Source: Spongiivirga citrea (GTDB taxonomy: Bacteria; Bacteroidota; Bacteroidia; Flavobacteriales; Flavobacteriaceae). From it: DNA of 64,000 bases. The notes under the pieces were generated by a model, which searched no databases, was not told the origin of the DNA, and saw only the letters and a program-made list of their open reading frames with translations. Of the stretch, positions 17,445 to 26,764 are shown piece by piece; within the stretch, counting starts at the first letter, position 1; each line of letters starts with the position of its first letter. The DNA lies in contig NZ_JAABOQ010000003.1 of the NCBI RefSeq assembly GCF_010671565.1, forward strand, positions 62,001-126,000. Reading direction: 5' to 3'. Both the position numbers and the translations under genes were made by a program.

Positions 17445-18644
17445 ATGGAACAACTTCTCATAGATACTGAAAACTATGTTATTTCCCTTTTAAAAGAAAA
17501 ATTATCGCATACATATATATACCATAATGTGTACCATACAATTAGGGTTGTAAAAAATGTAAATACCCTTATTGAAAAAGAATCACTAAATGATGAGGAA
17601 AAGATCATCTTACAAATAGCTGGTTGGTTTCATGATACGGGATTTACAAAAGGGCATGAAAATCATGAAGAAAATGGCGCAGCAATAGCAACCGAATTTT
17701 TAGAATCTAAAAAAGTTAGTCAACCCATTATTGATGAGGTAAAAAGGTGTATTCTCGCTACTAAAATGAATGCAGAACCAGCATCATTATTAGAAAAAAT
17801 AATTAAGGATGCCGACTGTTCTCACTTTGCTGCTAAAAGCTATACCGAAACCAACGAGTTGCTCAGAGAGGAACTTGACCAGTTAGGGATCAAGTCGTTT
17901 TCTGATATGGAATGGGCCAAAGAAAATGCCCGTTTTATGAGTTCAGAACATCAGTACTATACCAAGTATGCACAAGAAAAATGGCAAAAAGGAAAAGAGC
18001 GCAATCTTGCTTTGCTTTATAAAAGAATCAAAAAACTTGAGCAACAAGCTGACAGAAAAAAGCAGAAGGAAGAAGAATTTGCCTTTAAAAAGAAAAAGGC
18101 GGCGATGCCCGAACGAGGGGTTGAAACTATGTTTCGTGTAACACTTAGAAATCACATTACCTTAAGTGATATTGCCGATACAAAAGCGAATATTTTACTA
18201 TCGGTAAATGCGATTATCATTTCACTAGCACTATCAAATTTAATTCCTAAGCTAGATAACCCTTCTAACGAATACCTTATTGTCCCAACAGTTATTTTTA
18301 TAATTTTTAGCGTAGCATCGATGTTTTTGTCGGTGTTAGCAACGCGCCCGAATGTAACAAGTGGTCAGTTTTCTAAGGAAGATGTCACTAACAAAAAAGT
18401 GAATTTATTGTTTTTTGGAAACTTTCACAAAATGAGACTTGATGATTTCGAATGGGCAATACAAGAGGTATTAAAAGATAAAGATTATTTGTATTCTTCA
18501 ATGACTAAAGATCTTTACTTTTTAGGAAAGGTGCTACACAGAAAATATAAAATACTGCGACTCACTTATGCCATATTTATGATAGGCATTATTATTTCGG
18601 TGATTGCTTTTGGCATTGCGTTTAAGTTTTATAGTATGACTTAA
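17445..18644 (+). CDS. HD-domain phosphohydrolase fused to a PycTM-type membrane module
   Basis: The protein has 399 residues. Residues 1-190 are an HD domain: HNVYHT, then AGWFHDTGF with the metal-binding HD, then ENHEENG and KDADCSHFA, the pattern of (p)ppGpp- or nucleotide-hydrolysing HD proteins. A charged coiled region (about 195-225) leads to a C-terminal module with DIADTKANILLSVNAIII, a second helix pair and a last helix (FMIGIIISVIAFGIAF). This matches DUF5706, the PycTM effector module of Pycsar defence, which in Bacteroidota also occurs fused to HD domains. No cyclase gene lies beside it. It starts 53 bases from the divergent phosphoesterase fusion. Confidence 0.8.
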   Translation: MEQLLIDTENYVISLLKEKLSHTYIYHNVYHTIRVVKNVNTLIEKESLNDEEKIILQIAGWFHDTGFTKGHENHEENGAAIATEFLESKKVSQPIIDEVKRCILATKMNAEPASLLEKIIKDADCSHFAAKSYTETNELLREELDQLGIKSFSDMEWAKENARFMSSEHQYYTKYAQEKWQKGKERNLALLYKRIKKLEQQADRKKQKEEEFAFKKKKAAMPERGVETMFRVTLRNHITLSDIADTKANILLSVNAIIISLALSNLIPKLDNPSNEYLIVPTVIFIIFSVASMFLSVLATRPNVTSGQFSKEDVTNKKVNLLFFGNFHKMRLDDFEWAIQEVLKDKDYLYSSMTKDLYFLGKVLHRKYKILRLTYAIFMIGIIISVIAFGIAFKFYSMT

Positions 18645-18687
18645 ATTGGGTAAGATTCTTGTGTATAAACTTAAAAAAAATCCATAT

Positions 18688-19401
18688 ATGCGTTTTATTC
18701 TTTCAGTTATTCTTATTGCGACCGGCTTTCTTTTAACAAATGCACAACAAACAAAAAGTGCTACTGTAACATATACAGTAAGTATAAATCCTGATATTAA
18801 AAAAGCTGCATCGATTAATAGCCTGGAAGATGACGAGTCTAAACTAATGGCTAATAACTTTATAAATCAAGCCTTAGATGTTGAAAGTACTTTAATGTTT
18901 ACTAAAAATCATTCATTTTACTATGTAGAACCGGGCTTAGAACAAAGTTTCACCGTACCAAACATAACTCATATTTTTGCAGGAGGAAAAAAACAATTTT
19001 ACTTTGACAAAGAAAAACTAAAGCTATATAAACAAACATCAATTCTCAACGATAACTATTTAGTAAATATTGACTTAAACGATTGGCAGATATGGCCCGA
19101 AACTAAAACAATTAACGGATATCACTGTCAAAAAGCGACTAAAAAGGTTGAGAAAAATAAAAAATATCCTAGTGAGGTTTGGTTTTCTACAGATATCAAA
19201 ATGCCATATGGCCCTAGCCAATATTCAGGACTTCCAGGCCTGGTGGTGGTGGCTAAAAGTGCTATGCAATTCGAACTTAAGTCGATTACTTGGCATGAAG
19301 AACCAGTCTTAATTGATACGCCAGATTTTACTAAGGCAATTTCTGAAGATGAATTCAAGCAACTCGCTCTGAAAGCGGCACCGGGTTTTCCTAGTAATTA
19401 A
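18688..19401 (+). CDS. GLPGLI-family secreted protein
   Basis: The protein has 237 residues. ATG 18688 was chosen because it places the signal peptide (MRFILSVILIATGFLLTNAQ) at the N-terminus; the TTG at 18646 would add 14 polar residues. The family signature occurs as YSGLPGLVVV, preceded by the typical INGYHCQKATKK and EVWFSTDIKMPYGP blocks. GLPGLI proteins are periplasmic or surface-located in Bacteroidota and have no assigned biochemical role, though many lie near TonB-dependent receptors. Here it follows the HD-PycTM gene by 43 bases. Family membership is clear. Confidence 0.88.
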   Translation: MRFILSVILIATGFLLTNAQQTKSATVTYTVSINPDIKKAASINSLEDDESKLMANNFINQALDVESTLMFTKNHSFYYVEPGLEQSFTVPNITHIFAGGKKQFYFDKEKLKLYKQTSILNDNYLVNIDLNDWQIWPETKTINGYHCQKATKKVEKNKKYPSEVWFSTDIKMPYGPSQYSGLPGLVVVAKSAMQFELKSITWHEEPVLIDTPDFTKAISEDEFKQLALKAAPGFPSN

Positions 19402-19412
19402 AAAGGACAAAA

Positions 19413-21785
19413 CTAAGCCTCTAGCTCTTTCATCAAATCGTTATAGGTAAATAGTTTTTCGTCTTTTTCGTTACTATATAACACATCAGCTCGAATGGCT
19501 TTAAGTCCGGTAACCCCCTGAAGATCTTCTAATTCAACGATCTCAATACGTTTATCTAAATAGTTTTTAGATTGAAGGAATCTGATATAATCGAGGTACT
19601 CGATCTCATCACTTTTTTGAGCATAAACAATTGTGATCTTCCCTTTTTCCGTAATTCGTTTGGTGGTACCTTTAATAATCGCCTTATCTACACGCTTTTT
19701 AACGACTTCGTAACGCGCATTGTACGTGCCGTCTACGTCAAATTGCTTTTCGTCCATACGAAAGCTAATACTTAGAGGACTGCTAAAGACCAATATCATT
19801 GATGCGACGTCTAACTGCATAGGAAAGTCAGAGCGCATATGGTAGTATTCATTTTCCATTTCGCACATGACTTGAAGTTGCCATAAACGAAGGTTTCGCA
19901 AATAAAGCGGATTAAAGCTTTCTTCTTTTGTTATCGACTCGCCGATATACATATTATGCTCGACACCGTCAGTTTTAAAACGCTCAAAATAATGAGGATA
20001 CATTTTCTGCGCACTTTTTTGCTTTTTGTCTAGCATTTCAGCCATTCGCTGGTTAACCATTGAAACTGTGTTATCATAATCCTTTCGATGGTTGTAAACC
20101 AATCCTAAACTATCATCTAACAGCTTATAGTATTTGTCTACTCTCTGGTATAAATCACCACTTTTCTTCTCTAAATGTTTAAATAGTGGGTGTACTTCTG
20201 TATGAAGAAACTCTGATATTTGTTGTTCGCTATCAACTTGAAAAAAGTTTTGAATATCTTCAAGCATACGCTCTATTTGATAGGATAACTGATCGTAAAT
20301 AGGTAATGATTCAAACCTAGCGGCAACCTGAATTACAGCATTGGCAGCATGCAATTGTTCCGTCAAGTCTAATTTGGTTGCTTGATTTCTAGCGTCTGAA
20401 GATCCCTTGATATCGATCTGCCCATATAATGGGTAAACATTGTCAAAAGAGATATTACTAAATACTGGTTTTTCCCCTTTGTATTCGCTCTTTATAAAGT
20501 TCTTCGCTTCTTTTTCAAAACGCCAAAAAACACTTGGATGGATCGATGTACATTCTCGCTGAATGATAGCCTCGATCTCATTCTCTTCTTCATTTTTAGA
20601 CCGCTGTACCGATGAAACAATAAACGGCATAATATCTTCAAGCTTGTTCGCTACTACACTATTGAGCATTCTTTTTTGTTTAGAAACAAGTTCTATAATG
20701 CCTAATAACTCATCTTCATAAACAATTGGAGCAAAAATGACGCTTCTAATCCCATTTTCATAAAGGGATTTATAAGGATCTTGCCCTTTTGACATTTCGT
20801 AATACTTTTCTACGTCCGAAATGGCGAAATATGTTTTATCTGTAATTAGCGATTGATACGAGCCCTTGCATAAGATATCATTACAGGAAGTTTGATCCTT
20901 ATCAAATAATAAATAACTCTTTATTCCTTTTCCGTAAACTCGCTCGAAAGTTTGCTCTTCTTCGTTGAATACGGAAAACCCAACTTGAAGGTCGGGGATG
21001 TTGAAAAACGACTGGAATACCCCATGAAAGTCTGTCATGAAATTCTCGCTCTGTCGTTTATCAGCCTTTATTAAAGTTGACTTAATATTGGAAATTGATA
21101 CATCAGCCGTAGCATCGAACATATTAGCTATGATGAAGCCTCTAGAGTCATAACTATCTACCGGAAACTTCTCTTTCCAAAGTTCAACATTCTCAAAATT
21201 GTCCATCAACTCATCAACATCTTCTTGAGTAATGGGCAATGCATTCTTATTGGCGGTTACCTCCATAAAATCAGCATTGTATAAAATGCGATAGTATTTA
21301 GTAATTCCATTTTTATCTGGGATTTCAAAATAAAAAGGTCTTCTAAAATCCAGGTTATACCCATGACACATTTGCAAGGCGACAACACAACCCATAATAT
21401 AAAATTGGTCGTCACTCATATTAGTAATCTCCAGATCAAAATCTTCACCAGCTTCTTCTACTATTTTTTTAAATCTGCTAGAAGAATTGAAAATTGTTTT
21501 ATGAAATGGTATTGTTGCAGCTTTTATCTCGTTATTAGTAAGAACAGGAGAAAATGTATCACGCAGTAATTGAGCTATTTGTGGCTTGTACAATTCTAGC
21601 TTCTCAAGTTCTTCAAAACCATCACGCAGCTCAGGATACTCATTTGCAATAGCAAGCATTTTTCGAGCGTTTTCCGCAACTATTTCATCGCTACTATCCA
21701 CCAATTGCTCATATTGCTCTAATAATTTATTAAAGCTAATTTTTAGTCTTAATGGTGATATGTAGTCTTTGGTTAACTCGCTCAT
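19413..21785 (-). CDS. GAF-domain sensory protein of unknown output
   Basis: The protein has 790 residues and appears cytoplasmic. A GAF domain lies around residues 250-390 (FSVFNEEEQTFERVYGKGIK; then GIRSVIFAPIVYEDELLGIIELVSK), followed by long helical regions to about 600 and a C-terminal alpha/beta part with FSSPLSISFRMDEKQF and KRITEKGKITIVYAQ. No histidine kinase, GGDEF or DNA-binding motif is visible. Flavobacterial genomes carry single copies of proteins of this layout, annotated only as GAF-domain proteins. Ligand and output are unknown. It is alone on its strand, convergent with the GLPGLI gene. Confidence 0.75.
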   Translation of the reverse strand: MSELTKDYISPLRLKISFNKLLEQYEQLVDSSDEIVAENARKMLAIANEYPELRDGFEELEKLELYKPQIAQLLRDTFSPVLTNNEIKAATIPFHKTIFNSSSRFKKIVEEAGEDFDLEITNMSDDQFYIMGCVVALQMCHGYNLDFRRPFYFEIPDKNGITKYYRILYNADFMEVTANKNALPITQEDVDELMDNFENVELWKEKFPVDSYDSRGFIIANMFDATADVSISNIKSTLIKADKRQSENFMTDFHGVFQSFFNIPDLQVGFSVFNEEEQTFERVYGKGIKSYLLFDKDQTSCNDILCKGSYQSLITDKTYFAISDVEKYYEMSKGQDPYKSLYENGIRSVIFAPIVYEDELLGIIELVSKQKRMLNSVVANKLEDIMPFIVSSVQRSKNEEENEIEAIIQRECTSIHPSVFWRFEKEAKNFIKSEYKGEKPVFSNISFDNVYPLYGQIDIKGSSDARNQATKLDLTEQLHAANAVIQVAARFESLPIYDQLSYQIERMLEDIQNFFQVDSEQQISEFLHTEVHPLFKHLEKKSGDLYQRVDKYYKLLDDSLGLVYNHRKDYDNTVSMVNQRMAEMLDKKQKSAQKMYPHYFERFKTDGVEHNMYIGESITKEESFNPLYLRNLRLWQLQVMCEMENEYYHMRSDFPMQLDVASMILVFSSPLSISFRMDEKQFDVDGTYNARYEVVKKRVDKAIIKGTTKRITEKGKITIVYAQKSDEIEYLDYIRFLQSKNYLDKRIEIVELEDLQGVTGLKAIRADVLYSNEKDEKLFTYNDLMKELEA

Positions 21786-21972
21786 TTTGGTATGTTCAAT
21801 ACAAAATTAAGTTAATTTAGCATGTTTTAGACGTAAATATCTGTTAAACCTTACAGGGCATAATCTGCTATTAATCACTACTTTTATTGAACAAATGAAG
21901 ATCTAACCTGATCCCGAATCGCGTTGATTCAGTGTTCAAGACTAACTAATTATAAAACCAACCCTTTTAAAT

Positions 21973-22872
21973 ATGTCATCACAAACCCGACTGACTAGAG
22001 CATATAATAATGCCAAACGGATTGATTTTGATGACAGCTCTAAGATTATACTGTTTAGTGATTGTCATCGTGGTGACAACAGTTTTGCGGATGATTTTAG
22101 CAATAATCGAAACATCTACTTTCATGCCTTAAAGCAATATTATCAAGAAGATTACACCTATATTGAACTTGGTGATGGTGATGAATTATGGGAAAATCTA
22201 ACTTTTGAACAGATTCTAGCAGCGCACAAAAACGTATACCAGCTAATGCAAATGTTTCATGCCAAAGGTCGACTACATCGTATTTGGGGAAATCACGACA
22301 TGGTATATCGAGATGAGAGTTATGTAAAAAAACACCTTTACAAATATTTTGATGAGCGTTTTGGTTGTGAAGAAGAATTATTTCCCAAAATTGAAATTCA
22401 TGAAGCAGTAGTTTTACAACATACCGATACTAAAAAGGAGATTTTTTTGTCACATGGACATCAGGCAGATTGGTGGAATTATCTTTTTTGGAGAGTGAGT
22501 CGTTTTCTAGTCCGCATATTATGGAAACCACTACAAGTGGTTGGTATAGCCGACCCAACGAGTCCGGCAAAAAACTACAAAGAACTGATGAAAATCGAGC
22601 GTAGAATTAAAAAATGGATTGCTGCTAACAATAACATCATGACTATAGTGGGACATACACATCGTCCTCGATTTGCTCATCCTGAAGATAAATTTCCTTT
22701 TTTTAATGACGGTAGTTGTGTACACCCTAGGAGTATTACTGGTATTGAAATAGAAAACGGAAGAATTAGTTTAATAAAATGGTATGTTGCAACAACCGAT
22801 AATGGCGTTTTAAAAATCGAACGTGCTGTATTAGAAGGACCTGAATTACTAACCAGTTACCAGCAAGCTTAA
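21973..22872 (+). CDS. Calcineurin-like metallophosphoesterase
   Basis: The protein has 299 residues without signal peptide. All motifs of the metallophosphoesterase superfamily are present: FSDCHRGDN (metal Asp and His), ELGDGDELWE, IWGNHDMVY, LSHGHQADWW and GHTHRPRF. The GDGDELWE and HGHQ features recall UDP-2,3-diacylglucosamine hydrolases (LpxH/YbbF), but many Bacteroidota proteins of this type have other substrates, so I do not assign one. It is transcribed divergently from the GAF gene with 187 bases between them, and its stop overlaps the ferredoxin gene on the other strand by 4 bases. Confidence 0.85.
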   Translation: MSSQTRLTRAYNNAKRIDFDDSSKIILFSDCHRGDNSFADDFSNNRNIYFHALKQYYQEDYTYIELGDGDELWENLTFEQILAAHKNVYQLMQMFHAKGRLHRIWGNHDMVYRDESYVKKHLYKYFDERFGCEEELFPKIEIHEAVVLQHTDTKKEIFLSHGHQADWWNYLFWRVSRFLVRILWKPLQVVGIADPTSPAKNYKELMKIERRIKKWIAANNNIMTIVGHTHRPRFAHPEDKFPFFNDGSCVHPRSITGIEIENGRISLIKWYVATTDNGVLKIERAVLEGPELLTSYQQA

Positions 22873-23189
22873 CTTTCAGGAGCCAATTCGACCTCCAATC
22901 CCTCTAATTCTTCGGTAATCGGAATTTGACAACCTAGACGACTATTGTCTTTAACATAAAATGCTTCTGCTAGCATCATGTCCTCATCTATACTCATTTC
23001 TGGAAGTTCGTGATCGGACAATACATAACATTGGCAAGAAGCACACATAGCCATACCGCCACAGGTGCCTTCAACGGGAAGTTCATACGCCTTGCAAACC
23101 TCCATAAGGTTCATAGCCATATCTGTTGGTGCTTGAACTTTGTGAACCTCACCTTCTCTATCAGTGATTTTAATTGTTACGTCTGACAT
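22869..23189 (-). CDS. Adrenodoxin-type [2Fe-2S] ferredoxin
   Basis: The protein has 106 residues. Cluster ligands appear as TCGGMAMCASC (C-x5-C-x2-C) and the distal LGCQIP, the spacing of vertebrate-type/ISC ferredoxins. Acidic surface residues between them (SDHELPEMSIDEDMMLAE) are typical for docking to a reductase. It lies 11 bases after a ferredoxin-NADP reductase gene, so the two probably form an electron-transfer pair feeding a biosynthetic or Fe-S assembly reaction. Confidence 0.92.
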   Translation of the reverse strand: MSDVTIKITDREGEVHKVQAPTDMAMNLMEVCKAYELPVEGTCGGMAMCASCQCYVLSDHELPEMSIDEDMMLAEAFYVKDNSRLGCQIPITEELEGLEVELAPES

Positions 23190-23200
23190 GTTACTTGCAA

Positions 23201-24256
23201 CTAATTAATTGATTTTACTACTGCTTTTGGTGCTTCTTTCTTACTGCCGTCAAATCCGCTTATTCCACTTACTGTAGTATATTTTAATACATTTTTTTTG
23301 CCTGGATTGATTCGTTGATATGCACTTTGACACATTAGCGTAGCCTCGTGAAAACCGCATAAAATCAATTTCAATTTACCTGGATAGGTATTTACATCTC
23401 CGATGGCATAGATGCCGGGAATGTTGGTTTGATAATCTAACGAATTATTGACAACAATCGCATTTTTTTCAATTTCTAGTCCCCAATTTGCAATAGGTCC
23501 TAATTTAGGCGCTAGTCCAAAAAGTGGAATAAAATGATCGCAAGGATGGTTAATTGGATCTTCATCTTTCTTTTGAATAGTAATACCCTCTAGCTTATCA
23601 GTCCCGTTTAAAGCAGTTACCTCAGCTGGTGTTATTAATTGAATACGACCTTGAGCTTTTAACTCAGCTACTTTTTCGACCGAATCTAGTGCTCCTCTAA
23701 ATTCATTGCGGCGATGAACCAGTACAACCTCGCCAGCAACATTGGCCAAATAAATCGCCCAATCAAGCGCAGAGTCACCACCTCCGGCAATGACGATACG
23801 TTTCTCTCGATATATTTCTGGATTTTTAATGATATACTCGACACCTTTATCCTCGAACTTAGCAATATTCTCTAAAGGTGGTTTTCTTGGCTCAAAACTC
23901 CCCAAGCCACCAGCTATGGCAACAATTGGAGCATGATGTTGAGTCCCTCTATTTGTAGTTACTATAAAACTACCGTCGTCTTGTTTTTCGATTGTTTCTG
24001 CTCGTTCTCCCAATGTAAATCCAGGCTCGAACGGCTTGATCTGTTCCATTAGATTGGTCACCAAGTCGCCAGCTAATACTTCTGGAAAAGCAGGAATATC
24101 ATAGATGGGTTTTTTAGGATATATCTCTGTGCACTGTCCGCCCGGTTGTGCAAGTGCATCGATTAAATGGCATTTTAGTTTGAGTAAACCTGCTTCAAAA
24201 ACGGCAAAAAGACCAGTTGGTCCAGCGCCGATAATTAATATATCTGTTTTGATCAT
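23201..24256 (-). CDS. Ferredoxin--NADP+ reductase, thioredoxin-reductase type
   Basis: The protein has 351 residues. It has the FAD dinucleotide motif IGAGPTGLFAVFEAG at the N-terminus, the NADP motif AGGGDSALDWAIYLA near residue 155 and the second FAD motif YAIGDVNTYPGKLKLILCGF near 290. The CxxC redox centre of thioredoxin reductases is absent, which marks it as the YumC/FNR2 type (EC 1.18.1.2). The ferredoxin gene follows directly. Together they move electrons from NADPH to [2Fe-2S] carriers in the cytoplasm. Confidence 0.92.
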   Translation of the reverse strand: MIKTDILIIGAGPTGLFAVFEAGLLKLKCHLIDALAQPGGQCTEIYPKKPIYDIPAFPEVLAGDLVTNLMEQIKPFEPGFTLGERAETIEKQDDGSFIVTTNRGTQHHAPIVAIAGGLGSFEPRKPPLENIAKFEDKGVEYIIKNPEIYREKRIVIAGGGDSALDWAIYLANVAGEVVLVHRRNEFRGALDSVEKVAELKAQGRIQLITPAEVTALNGTDKLEGITIQKKDEDPINHPCDHFIPLFGLAPKLGPIANWGLEIEKNAIVVNNSLDYQTNIPGIYAIGDVNTYPGKLKLILCGFHEATLMCQSAYQRINPGKKNVLKYTTVSGISGFDGSKKEAPKAVVKSIN

Positions 24257-24344
24257 TTTTTAAAGGAGAAAATTTTGTGCTATCTAAGCCTTGCAGCTAC
24301 TTAAATTATAGCGCGCTCAAATAGCAATCGACATTGGCAATTTC

Positions 24345-24590
24345 TTAGGCAGGTTCAACATTAATTACCTCTTCAATTTGTGGAGCATATTTCTTAATGG
24401 TCATTTCAACTCCAGATTTTAAGGTCATTTGGTTTACGCTGCATCCTACGCAAGCACCTTCAAGCTGAACTCTAACCCGCTTATCATCTTCAATATCTAG
24501 CAATGAAATGTCACCTCCATCCGATTTTAGAAACGGACGAATCTCTTCTAATGCCTTTTCTACATTTAACCTGATCTCTTCAGTTGTCAT
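24345..24590 (-). CDS. NifU-like Fe-S cluster scaffold (NfuA C-domain type)
   Basis: The protein has 81 residues. ATG 24590 is preferred over the in-frame codon at 24614 because it sits 2 bases after the stop of apbC. It consists of the single NifU C-terminal domain with GACVGCSVNQMTLKSGVE, the CxxC pair binding a [4Fe-4S] cluster between two subunits. The order apbC-nfu makes a compact Fe-S assembly operon, with the FNR/ferredoxin pair downstream. Confidence 0.93.
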   Translation of the reverse strand: MTTEEIRLNVEKALEEIRPFLKSDGGDISLLDIEDDKRVRVQLEGACVGCSVNQMTLKSGVEMTIKKYAPQIEEVINVEPA

Positions 24591-24592
24591 AC

Positions 24593-25723
24593 TTACTTTT
24601 TTACAGCGGAACAACCCGCCATTGTTGTTATTTTAATAGCCTCAGTCGGTGGTAATTCGTCATTACGATTTACTACTTCTTGCACAATGTTTTTGGTAAG
24701 CTCATCAAAAGCTTCTTCCAAAGGTGTACCCATCTGCAAGGCTGCTGGTCTTCCCACATCTCCTGCTTCTCGAATGCTTTGCACTAATGGAAGCTCTCCT
24801 AAAAATGGAATTGCAAGATCTTCAGCCAAATTCTTTGCACCCTCTTTGCCAAAAATATAATATTTATTTTCTGGCAATTCTTCTGGTGTGAAGTATGCCA
24901 TATTTTCAACAATACCTAAAACGGGTACATTGATGTTTTCTTGCTGAAACATTGCCACTCCTTTTTTAGCATCAGCTAATGCGACGTGTTGTGGTGTACT
25001 TACTACAACAGCTCCTGTTATGGGCAACGACTGCATAATCGATAAATGAATATCGCCTGTTCCTGGAGGTAAATCGAGTAATAAAAAATCTAAATCACCC
25101 CAAGCAGCGTCAAAAATCATTTGATTTAGCGCTTTTGCTGCCATTGGTCCACGCCATATAACAGCTTGATCTGGTTTGGTAAAAAACCCGATTGATAGCA
25201 CGTTCACGCCATAGCTTTCGACCGGTTTCATTTTCGATTTTCCATCCACATTAACGGCCAAAGGCCTTTCAAACTCAACATCAAACATAATTGGCACTGA
25301 TGGACCATAAATATCAGCATCTAAAATACCGACTTTGAAACCCATCTTGGCTAAGGTAACTGCTAGATTAGCGGTTACTGTCGATTTCCCAACTCCACCT
25401 TTACCAGAAGCCACAGCAATAATATTGCTAATACCGGGCATCGGTTTACCCTTAATTTCATTAGGGTTTTTAGGAGCATCTATTTTTATGTTGACCGTAA
25501 TCTTCGCATCCTCCGATACTTTTTCTTTGATTGCCTTGATTACATCGGCCTCTGCTCTTTTTTTAATATGCATTGCAGGAGTTGTCAATGTTAAATCGAC
25601 CACTACCTCATTTGCAAAGGTCATTATATTTCGTACTGCACCACTTTCTACCATATTCTTGCCATCACCGGCAAGAGTAATTGTTTGTAGTGCTTCTTTT
25701 ACATCATTTTTAGTAAAACTCAT
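24593..25723 (-). CDS. apbC: Mrp/ApbC-type P-loop ATPase for Fe-S cluster transfer
   Basis: The protein has 376 residues. An N-terminal MIP18/DUF59 domain (1-90) precedes the P-loop domain with the deviant Walker A motif SGKGGVGKSTV, Switch I DADIYGPSVP and DLPPGTGDIHL. The position where many Mrp proteins have a CxxC (after GIVENM) reads AYFTPEELPENKYY, so the cluster-binding Cys pair is missing; the only Cys is near the C-terminus (MAGCSAVKK). It probably delivers Fe-S clusters together with the NfuA-type protein encoded next. Confidence 0.92.
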   Translation of the reverse strand: MSFTKNDVKEALQTITLAGDGKNMVESGAVRNIMTFANEVVVDLTLTTPAMHIKKRAEADVIKAIKEKVSEDAKITVNIKIDAPKNPNEIKGKPMPGISNIIAVASGKGGVGKSTVTANLAVTLAKMGFKVGILDADIYGPSVPIMFDVEFERPLAVNVDGKSKMKPVESYGVNVLSIGFFTKPDQAVIWRGPMAAKALNQMIFDAAWGDLDFLLLDLPPGTGDIHLSIMQSLPITGAVVVSTPQHVALADAKKGVAMFQQENINVPVLGIVENMAYFTPEELPENKYYIFGKEGAKNLAEDLAIPFLGELPLVQSIREAGDVGRPAALQMGTPLEEAFDELTKNIVQEVVNRNDELPPTEAIKITTMAGCSAVKK

Positions 25724-25891
25724 GCGCTCTTTATCCTTCGCTTTTTTATACTGATTCTAAATTACAAATATAGGCCTTATCATCTACAATTTTGCTAGAT
25801 TTTATTGAATTGAATAATACAAAAATCGAGTGTGTCTATGCAGTTGGTATGGTTTGTGATAATAGGAAATGAAACTAAACACCTTCTACAA

Positions 25892-26734
25892 ATGAAATTT
25901 CAAAACCTTGCAGTTTTAGTCTTATTTCTGTTTTCTACATTAGGATTTTCACAAACTCGTTTAAGTCGAGCCAAACAAGACCTGAAAAAAGATAATTCGT
26001 CCTCATCGTCGTACGCAAACTCATCATCAAGTGATGACGACGATTCGGATATTTGGGAAATTTTACTTATCGAGGCATTTATCGAACCCGTTATATATGT
26101 TGGAGGCTTTATTAGTTATGGATTATTAGTAGAAACCGAATGGGAACGCGAAGGGCAAATGCATTTTGCCGAATTCACACCTTACCCATATGCCAATGGC
26201 AAAGCTGGTAATTTCATGTTCGAATCTGATTTTACTAACGAAAACCTAACCCCTTTTCGTTTTGATATTAACAACAGCTTGGTAAAAGCGGATAGTAAAT
26301 TGTATGGAAATCATTTAAACCTAGACTTTCGATTTGAAAAGCGGTTTTCCATAAATGCTGGTTATTTGCAATTATTTGAAGAAAGTCCGACAGGAACGGA
26401 GTCATTTTCACTTTTTAATGCATCGTTTAACTATTATCGCATTCGCACTCCTCGTTTTGCGCTGTGGTATGGTCCAGGTGTAAGTTATGTGGCTAATGAC
26501 GTAAATCGATTTGGTTTTACATTGAACGTGGGTGCGGAATGGTTTATAGCCAACCCGATTAGCCTATTCGCTAACCACAAGCATGCATTTTTGGGAAGTA
26601 ATAGCGTAGACATTTTCGAATCGAGATTGAAGTATCACCTGAACCGTTATAATATATCAGGTGGATATGAACACTATCAATTGGGTAGTGTGCCGGTTTC
26701 TAATTTCGCCATAGGTGTCGGAGTGGTTTTTTAG
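25892..26734 (+). CDS. Predicted outer-membrane protein, function unknown
   Basis: The protein has 280 residues. ATG 25892 gives a signal peptide (MKFQNLAVLVLFLFSTLGFSQ); codons upstream are not convincing. A low-complexity Ser/Asp stretch (about residues 33-53) links to a region of alternating hydrophobic strands, with aromatic girdle-like residues and the C-terminus GVGVVF, which suggests a small beta-barrel. I recognise no family with certainty. It is transcribed divergently from apbC, with 168 bases between them, and ends 30 bases before the convergent atl gene. Confidence 0.65.
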   Translation: MKFQNLAVLVLFLFSTLGFSQTRLSRAKQDLKKDNSSSSSYANSSSSDDDDSDIWEILLIEAFIEPVIYVGGFISYGLLVETEWEREGQMHFAEFTPYPYANGKAGNFMFESDFTNENLTPFRFDINNSLVKADSKLYGNHLNLDFRFEKRFSINAGYLQLFEESPTGTESFSLFNASFNYYRIRTPRFALWYGPGVSYVANDVNRFGFTLNVGAEWFIANPISLFANHKHAFLGSNSVDIFESRLKYHLNRYNISGGYEHYQLGSVPVSNFAIGVGVVF

Positions 26735-26764
26735 TACTAAATACACAGTACTTTGTACCTAAAT

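Noticed and set aside
17445-18644. Complete Pycsar anti-phage system
   Set aside because: Only the PycTM-like module is present. No pyrimidine cyclase gene lies within the flanking genes, and the neighbours are housekeeping or outer-membrane genes.
25335-25754. 139-residue frame on the plus strand over apbC
   Set aside because: It is fully antisense to a conserved gene with clear P-loop motifs and has a composition typical of shadow frames.
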